Assembly (NCBI GenBank): GCA_018806985.1
Contig: JADANN010000034.1
Location: 682,001 to 746,000, forward strand
Reading direction: 5' to 3'
Origin: Angiostrongylus vasorum
Taxonomy: Eukaryota > Nematoda > Chromadorea > Rhabditida > Metastrongylidae
Length of the DNA: 64,000 bases
The first letter of the stretch is position 1; every line of letters begins with the position of its first letter. Shown piece after piece: positions 58,541-64,000 of this stretch. Below the pieces are notes generated by a model. It was not told the origin of the DNA and did no database searches. It saw nothing but the letters and a program-made list of their open reading frames with translations. The translations under genes were made by a program, and so were the position numbers.

Positions 58541-58929
58541 TACTTGGAGACTTGGACTGCCTATCTTCACTAGTTGTGCGGGTCCCCCAGCATATTCTCC
58601 ATTTTTCGGAGTTTTGCTGTTTTAACCATTGTCTTTCCCTGAAGTCCCGAGGTCAGACTGGCCAAAGTTTGTCCCACCAGGTCGTCGCTACCACGGACTG
58701 TCGCCGCCCTTGTGGATGAGAGGGAGATTTGCCAGCATGGGACTAGTTTGGTACCACAATGTGGTGGTCCTGGTATCGGTTTACTCGTAGCTGGGCTTCC
58801 TGATGGAAACGCTGGACTCCTTCTCAGCTTGGAAGACTCTGCTAAGAGTGAATCAACCCGCTGTACATCGCAACCCTATACCCAGGAACACCTCCCAACC
58901 ACGATGAGGCGGTAAACCGTTGCTGAGGG
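58541..58929 (-). repeat. family A repeat (copy 6)
   Basis: Minus-strand copy. Its core, TGGTACCAAACTAGTCCC in the reverse complement, is the version most like the B/C core. The tail is read as CCAAGTCTCCAAGTAG. Confidence 0.82.
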
Positions 58930-59179
58930 TTATTACTAAATAATTTAAATCACTATTAAGTAATCACATTAATTATTAAATCACTGTTTAGTTAAATTTT
59001 TTCAACTCCTACTTGCAATAAGCAATTTTTACACATATCTTTCAACTTTTGCTGACAACAAACATTCTACTCATAAAGCTGTCAATTCTTACTCACAACT
59101 ATGAAAGCCCACAAACACAAACTATTGTAGCTGTGATGTAAAAAGTGCATGGAAACCATTGATTCATCTTTCTTCTTTT

Positions 59180-59425
59180 CACTGGTGAGCAATTACGAGG
59201 TTGGTAAAAAAATTTTTTCTTGTATTCAGAACCGGATTGATTCGCGTCAATTGTCCACACCTCGTTCATTCTTGTGATGTGCATCTTTGAAGTCGCATGG
59301 AGTCGAATCCAGTGGAGAGTAGCACTGTTTGAATGGAGTATTCTCACTCGGCAGTGCATTTTTGTACACGAAGTTTGTTGAGTGATTTTACACTGACAAT
59401 AATTTGTTAAGCACAGTGGGTAGTC
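59180..59425. repeat. diverged relic repeat (family G), third copy
   Basis: Shares the GAGGTTGGTAAAAAA start and CTCGGCAGTGCATTTTT with 3690-3960. Weak similarity only. Confidence 0.3.
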
Positions 59426-59640
59426 CGATGAAAAACAACTACGTAGCTAGTACGTCTAACAGCTCATTTGCAGTCGAGGAGCTCTATAATTTTCTTGAGG
59501 CATCACACACATGGTCTGTATTTTTTAGAAACCATCCAACATTCACTGCAACTCAAGTACACGTCTACTTTGAAGTCATTCAAAAGGTTATTCTTCGCTT
59601 TTTTCTTTATCTACTCTTCATGAAAGGAATGTCTGAGTGA
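59404..59640 (+). CDS. unrecognised open frame, possible exon
   Basis: Reads SSFAVEELYNFLEASHTWSV, then FFRNHPTFTATQVHVYFEVI, and reaches CAAAAG/GTTATT, a possible donor at about 59587. A TTGTTAAG acceptor would precede it. The composition is protein-like, with aromatic and amphipathic stretches, but there is no domain match and no partner exon. It could be chance or part of relic family G. Confidence 0.22.
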   Translation: MLSTVGSPMKNNYVASTSNSSFAVEELYNFLEASHTWSVFFRNHPTFTATQVHVYFEVIQKVILRFFLYLLFMKGMSE

Positions 59641-59729
59641 TCAAGTGGAAGAAATGCCCTACGCAACTAAAGTAGTGGCAAAAAAAGACCGCTTTAGACC
59701 AAGAAGAGTAAGAAATGTACATGTCACTT

Positions 59730-60025
59730 TCTTTTGTTTAAGTTATTTGACCTGTATCCATGTCTATTGTGCCGATCCCAGCACTTCTCACATTCAATTC
59801 GTTTCCTCGTATCCATTGTCCACAAAGATCTTCCTACTTTACGTGTGGCTTCGATTGCTGCTTGAGGGTTTTCATTTCATCTTGAATGTCATAGAATGCT
59901 GGTCGAGCAATTCTTTCTGGAGTCCTGAGATAGCCGGGCTGGAGCATTCCCAAATGGATTCCCAGAGAGCGAATTTTCCCAGACAAGTCCGGCACCAGTT
60001 TCCCAACGCCAGGAGAACGAGGGCT
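59730..60025 (-). repeat. family C SINE, head missing, at the PLE boundary
   Basis: Minus strand. The 3' end (TTGTTTAAGTTATTTGACC, low coordinate) through CACATTCAATTCGTTTCCTC, GCTGCTTGAGG and CTGAGATAGCCGGGCTGGAG to the core CCCAGACAAGTCCGGCACC. The tRNA-like head is absent, and PLE coding sequence begins within about 15-30 bp. Confidence 0.75.
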
Positions 60026-60035
60026 CACCGTGTTA

Positions 60036-62172
60036 GTAGGGCATAACTCTGCCTGATGACGAGCGCTCGCTGTTAGAATTGGGTCCAAGTTTCTCACCAA
60101 CGCAACCCATTTCTAAAGAAACCTTGCGTAGGGTCGCGTGCAGCATGCACGAGCTCCAAGATCTACTCCGAAGCAACGCTAGAATTAAGACACGGGACAA
60201 AAAGGAACATCGAGAAGTAGAGACACTACCACCACCCCCATTCCCTCGGTTATTCTTTAGACAGCAAGACCCAAACGACGAAGTCGATATAAAATTTCGT
60301 ATATTTTCGAGCGAAACTCTCAAAGACCTTAACCACTATCGCGCAAAAAAGTGTGGTTCGAACCTTACAGCTGCGCAAAAAATCTGGTATGCGACAGGTT
60401 CGAGGGCTAATAAAATCAAAGACTGTTAGGCTACCAGTTAGTGATAAGGGTGGAGAGTTTGCAGTAATTCCTCGCCAGTTAGATGTCGATATAACGGAAA
60501 ACCATGTTGAAGACACAACTCTTTATCGCGCGTCTACTGAAAAGGAATTCAGAAGTCAAAATCGAAAACTGAACAACGAATGGATCAAAATGGCAAGCGC
60601 AGCAGGTTTAAAACCAGCAGACATTTCGCATCTTAAGATCGAAGTGCCGACATGTCCCGTCTTATACTTACTTATCAAGACCCATAAGTTAATATCCGCT
60701 GATGATCTGGCGTCCACCGATCCCTCCACCTTTCAAGTTAGACTCATCATTAGTTGTGTAGACGGGCCTACAGATAGAATTGCTTGGTTTATAAATGTAA
60801 TTCTCAACCAGTCGCTCAAGCGCATACCAGCCCATCTCACGAAAACCCAAATTTTCCTAGATCATCTGCGTAACGCACGTCCCAAAAGCGCGTACGTTAT
60901 GGAGTCGTCCGACGTTACCGCCCTTTACACTAACGTGTCGAACGACTCCGCAATGCAAGCCATCCGCGAGCTTCTTGAGCAACACGAAAGAGCAATTAGC
61001 ATGTATGACTTTTCGATCTAGCAGCTTACGGTCCTCTTAAAGGTCTGTTTAAATTGCTCGATCTTCAGGTGGTCCGGGAAATATTACGCGCAAATTAGAG
61101 GGTTGGCAATGGGACAGCGACAGGCACCAACCCTTGCAGTTGCCTTTATGTCTAAAGTGGAAGCACCAGTAATCGATCTCTGGCCATTACTCTACTGTAG
61201 GTATATAGATGATTATTTTGTCATCTGCTCCACACAACAGGAGATGTACAGATGCTTTAAGTTATTGAATGAACAGTCAGAGAACATAAAATTCACCCGT
61301 GAGAAACCGAAAGAAAACTGGCTTCCATTTCTAAACGTTCAAATTAACCTATTCGAAAAACGGCTACATCACGAAATGGTATCGAAAGCCAAGCAATAAG
61401 AATATAGTGGTTCATTACGTCTTCTCTCATCCATCACACACTAAAAAGGGCGCTTATAAGAAATATGTTTCGAACCACTGCCAGCGTGTGCACTGGTAGA
61501 GATCAGAGGGAAGAATCCTCGAAACTAGCGCGCCAAATAGCCATTTCAAATGGTTACGAAACTGTAGCTTCTCGGCATAGGCATAGAGGAAAAACCACAC
61601 CTCAGAGCGATAATTCTAGCGAGAACAAGGCTCCGTTCCTCTTGCCCTTTATTTCAAACGAAATAAGTGCAGCCATAAAACGTTGCTTAATAAGGGCCAG
61701 TCTAGAGAATTCCGTAAGAGTGGTAGAAATACCACCGGACACTCTAAGACACCAGCTAGTTGGCAACCGCCTATATGACCGTCTATGTATAACGAAAAAC
61801 TGCATAATTTGCCCTGACGGTAGAGACGGTGATTGTATGAGTTCGGGCACAGTCTATCTGATCTCTTGTAAAGCGTGCGCGGACGAATACGTTGGCGAAA
61901 CAGGTAGACCGCTCTGCTTCCGCATAAAAGAACACCTAGTTGGTAAATCTAAATTAAAACCAAACGCTCCACTAGGCGCGCATAGGATGCAGAAACACAA
62001 CGGAGAAGACTTTGAAGTGGGAGTCACTATCCTCACGCAGGAATCCAAAACAGCAGCGCGTAAAACTCTTGAAGCATTTTGGATCAATTCCAAGAATTCA
62101 AAAATGAACCGCAAGGAGGAGTGTCTTGTCATCATGCGTGACCTGGCGCCATACCTCAGGCTAATCCAATGA
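60036..62172 (+). mobile_element. Penelope-like element: reverse transcriptase plus GIY-YIG endonuclease, lightly broken
   Basis: Best-preserved PLE. Readable from DDERSLLELGPSFSP near 60057, then a +1 shift near 60390-60420. RT follows in one frame: LPVSDKGGEFAVIPRQ, VLYLLIKTHK, SSDVTALYTNV, an in-frame TAG at 61019-61021, RGLAMGQRQAPTLAV and the catalytic YIDDYFVIC near 61202-61228. A second shift near 61360-61378 leads into WYRKPSNKNIVVHYVFSHPS. The GIY-YIG domain follows: CIICPDGRDGDCMSSGTVYL, then ISCKACADEYVGETGRPLCF (61857-61920), ending DLAPYLRLIQ and TGA at 62172. PLEs copy RNA at nicked or telomere-like ends using their own endonuclease. Three lesions only, so fairly young. The first methionine is not identifiable. 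Confidence 0.9.
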
Positions 62173-62374
62173 CCTGACACAGACACAGTTATCGCCCATG
62201 TTTTGCTCTGTGCGGCTGCTATCCACCAACTAACTTAAATACTTACAACAAATAAACGGTAGGTGTTTAAATGAAGCTGTTTCTCGTGGGAATACAAATT
62301 TATTTGTTATGTTTTTTTCTGCTGGGGTTATGAAAGTGTTTGGCTGAGTAGATCGCATCTCAATTAGACCTTTC

Positions 62375-62412
62375 CAGGCTCTGAAGAAGGCGAAACCGCC
62401 GAAACTTCAGCT
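62375..62412 (+). ncRNA. hammerhead-ribozyme-like core in PLE 3' UTR
   Basis: About 200 bp after the PLE stop. GGCT, CTGAAGA (62381-62387), GGCG-AAAC-CGCC, GAAACTTC, AGCT. Stem I pairs GGCT with AGCT, where the 43-kb copy pairs GGCT with GGCC. Stem II is perfect; stem III has a C/T mismatch. The element end continues to about 62455 (ATAACAACCTCGTGTCTGC). Confidence 0.45.
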
Positions 62413-62477
62413 ATTGTATCCTAATAAATCTATAATAACAACCTCGTGTCTGCTTATTGTAGAAAAACAACGAATGA

Positions 62478-62566
62478 GGGACTTGGTTGGCCCGGAGCGG
62501 AGTCGAAATAGCACTGTGCTCGTGAGGACTGGCATCACTACCACTGTGCTATCTGCCCCCTCGTAA
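62478..62566 (-). repeat. family C SINE, head only
   Basis: Reverse complement gives GGGGGCAGATAGCACAGTGG, then TAGTGATG, and GCTATTTCGACTCC, the A and B boxes. The element is cut just after the head; the core and body are absent. Confidence 0.75.
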
Positions 62567-63077
62567 AGCGTCTATCGAACAGTAGCATGCTTTGAAACGT
62601 TTACGTTATTCGGTGTGTCTTTGGTGATGTCGACGGGTAACTTTTGATGGAACGAAATGGAACAGTACTGTTAGTAAGCAGCCCCGTGGATTCAGTGCGA
62701 GAGTGTGCAGTTGAACGATTCCACAGTTTAAGGAATTTTTGTCGAATTCTTAATAGTTGCTTTTATTCAATTTGTTTTTCTAATGAGAAGTTGAACAGAA
62801 TTTAAACTAAGTGGGTTAATAGGAGTGACGAGCCTTCAGTGGTTGAAAATGACCAAACACATTCGAAAACTGAATAACTTCATAACAAAATAATTTGAAC
62901 CAAATATCTTTTTAATATCCTTTTTCAATATGGAACTAACTTAAAAGTGAAAATCCTTCAATTCGAAGGGTCCATTTTTTATTCGTTTTTTTTCCGTATT
63001 TTAACCATTGCGTCATTGTAGATAAACGAATGAATATATACATACGATTTTGTATATGTATATATGTACGGTAAGGG
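62567..63077. other. no gene recognised
   Basis: AT-rich DNA with a short TATATATGTATATA-like run near 63040. No feature supported. Confidence 0.4.
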
Positions 63078-63367
63078 TGCCTGTGCGCAGTGGTCGAAGG
63101 CGTCCTGCAACACACACGTGGAATCGATCTTCACCCTCATGACCCATCGAGCCTTCCATGCCTCCGGGGCCTGCAAAATGGTACCAGGCTTATCAGGAGT
63201 GATAGCAGCACTGGCTTGATACATTGGCAGGCCACCGCGAGTCATTGGAAAGCCCAGATATGCATTCAATCACCTCCAACGATACCTAATGAAGTCGAAT
63301 GCATGGCGCATCCCTCAGGAATTCGTCATTGCCGAGAACTTTATCCTTTATCATTTTATCCTTTATG
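63078..63367 (+). repeat. family B SINE
   Basis: Plus-strand. Head TGCGCAGTGGTCGAAGGCG with B box GTGGAATCGATCTTC, core GGTACCAGGCTTATCAGGAG (eroded), tail with two units TTTATCCTTTATC and TTTATCCTTTATG. Confidence 0.83.
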
Positions 63368-63369
63368 TT

Positions 63370-63668
63370 GTGATTTATACTACAGTTTGAGCTTAACTGG
63401 GTTCAACGCCAATTTGTGCTCCCGATATCAATCCCTTGACAGCTGGTTGCTGATAGGAACTATAAAAGACGGCTGAGAGAAAGACCAAGCGAAAGACCTA
63501 CATGGTGTGGTACGCGTTAACCCTCGGAAAGCGTAATAGCTTGTTTAGTCCCAACCACGCACATCTGCGGGCAGGAGTTTTGCAAATATTTCAACATCTT
63601 TGTACATATATTTCACATCATACCCTGTTATGAAAAAAAGAATAACCAGTAAATAGAAAGTGACTACA
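63370..63668 (+). repeat. family D repeat
   Basis: Starts at GAGCTTAACTGGGTTCAACG, right after the family B tail, and ends CCAGTAAATAGAAAGTGAC. A 9-bp deletion removes part of the tRNA-like region. Confidence 0.75.
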
Positions 63669-63764
63669 TTATTTGTTTAATGCTCATTGCATACTGTTAA
63701 TTGTAAAAGGGAACTGCTACTTTCGCACAGGAGTTTCTGGTTGTACGTAAAAAGCGGGCAGTGT

Positions 63765-63840
63765 AAAGATTGTCCATTACGTTCTGATGAAGACGAAACC
63801 TCCGAAACGTTAGTAATAATAAAGATTTATAACAACCTCA
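63765..63840 (+). mobile_element. Penelope-like element terminal fragment with hammerhead-like core
   Basis: CTGATGA at 63784-63790 (the canonical core heptamer), then GAAACGTT and ATAACAACCTCATG, the same order as the end of the 60-kb PLE. Stem II is degenerate (GACG against CTCC). No coding part is present. The last 160 bp of the window hold nothing recognised. Confidence 0.5.
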
Positions 63841-64000
63841 TGTTACCTGATGAATAAACTGAAATGTTGACTATCCACATAGAAGTTCAACGGAAGTCGG
63901 AAAATAGCTTAAAATAAATGTTTTTACGTCCATCCGATTTTATTAAACTATAACTTTTGTCGGGAAGAGAGGACCTGCATTTGAAGTCCTTTTCTACCCT

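Noticed and set aside
59404..59640. Confident new gene
   Set aside because: Protein-like composition and a possible donor, but no partner exon, no domain and overlap with relic family G. Kept only as a low-confidence open frame.

Overview
The window reads as nematode genomic DNA, most likely from a strongylid (hookworm-like) worm. It is AT-rich and eukaryotic, with short exons joined by GT-AG introns, TTTCAG-type acceptors and a dense load of retroelements. The species is an inference; nothing here is bacterial.

Three host genes can be read, all on the minus strand. (1) 7545-10811: a complete 7-exon mitochondrial carrier of 312 aa, closest in motifs to the glutamate carriers SLC25A18/SLC25A22. 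(2) 12687-19078: an 11-exon gene of about 363 aa for an ERGIC2/Erv41-type early-secretory cargo receptor. (3) 48039-53762: the last five exons of an unrecognised Ser/Thr/Lys-rich protein, all cut in phase 0. I joined the exons by hand; for genes 1 and 2 the reading frame closes across every splice junction.

Most of the rest is mobile DNA. Two RTE-type LINE lineages are present. RTE-A is at 300-1895 (+), 37290-37700 (+) and 39531-42450 (-). RTE-B is at 22545-25965 (+) and 32578-33866 (-). Penelope-like elements (PLEs) with reverse transcriptase and GIY-YIG endonuclease are at 37845-38050, 43085-43690, 50935-52890 (an inverted pair), 60036-62455 and 63765-63840. Two mariner transposase relics are at 4960-5350 and 54490-55335. 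Two elements with terminal inverted repeats are at 35556-35976 and 48712-49462. Four short families (called A, B, C and D here) recur about 30 times. B and C have clear tRNA-like pol III boxes, D has B-box-like motifs, and A ends like RTE-A.

Layout: 1-7.5 kb relics; 7.5-19 kb genes 1 and 2 with repeat-filled introns; 19-22 kb short repeats; 22.5-26 kb RTE-B; 26-35 kb repeats and a nested block; 35-46 kb RTE-A, PLE fragments and a 1.7-kb palindrome; 48-54 kb gene 3, with a PLE hairpin in one intron and a MITE in another; 54-64 kb mariner, SINEs and the best-preserved PLE.

The most interesting signals concern how these parasites relate to each other. Family A shares its 3' tail with RTE-A, as in a LINE/SINE partnership. 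Families A, B and C share an internal core although their heads and tails differ. The PLE ends carry a hammerhead-ribozyme-like core with paired changes in its short stems. Several large inverted repeats, two of them inside host introns, could fold into long hairpin RNA.
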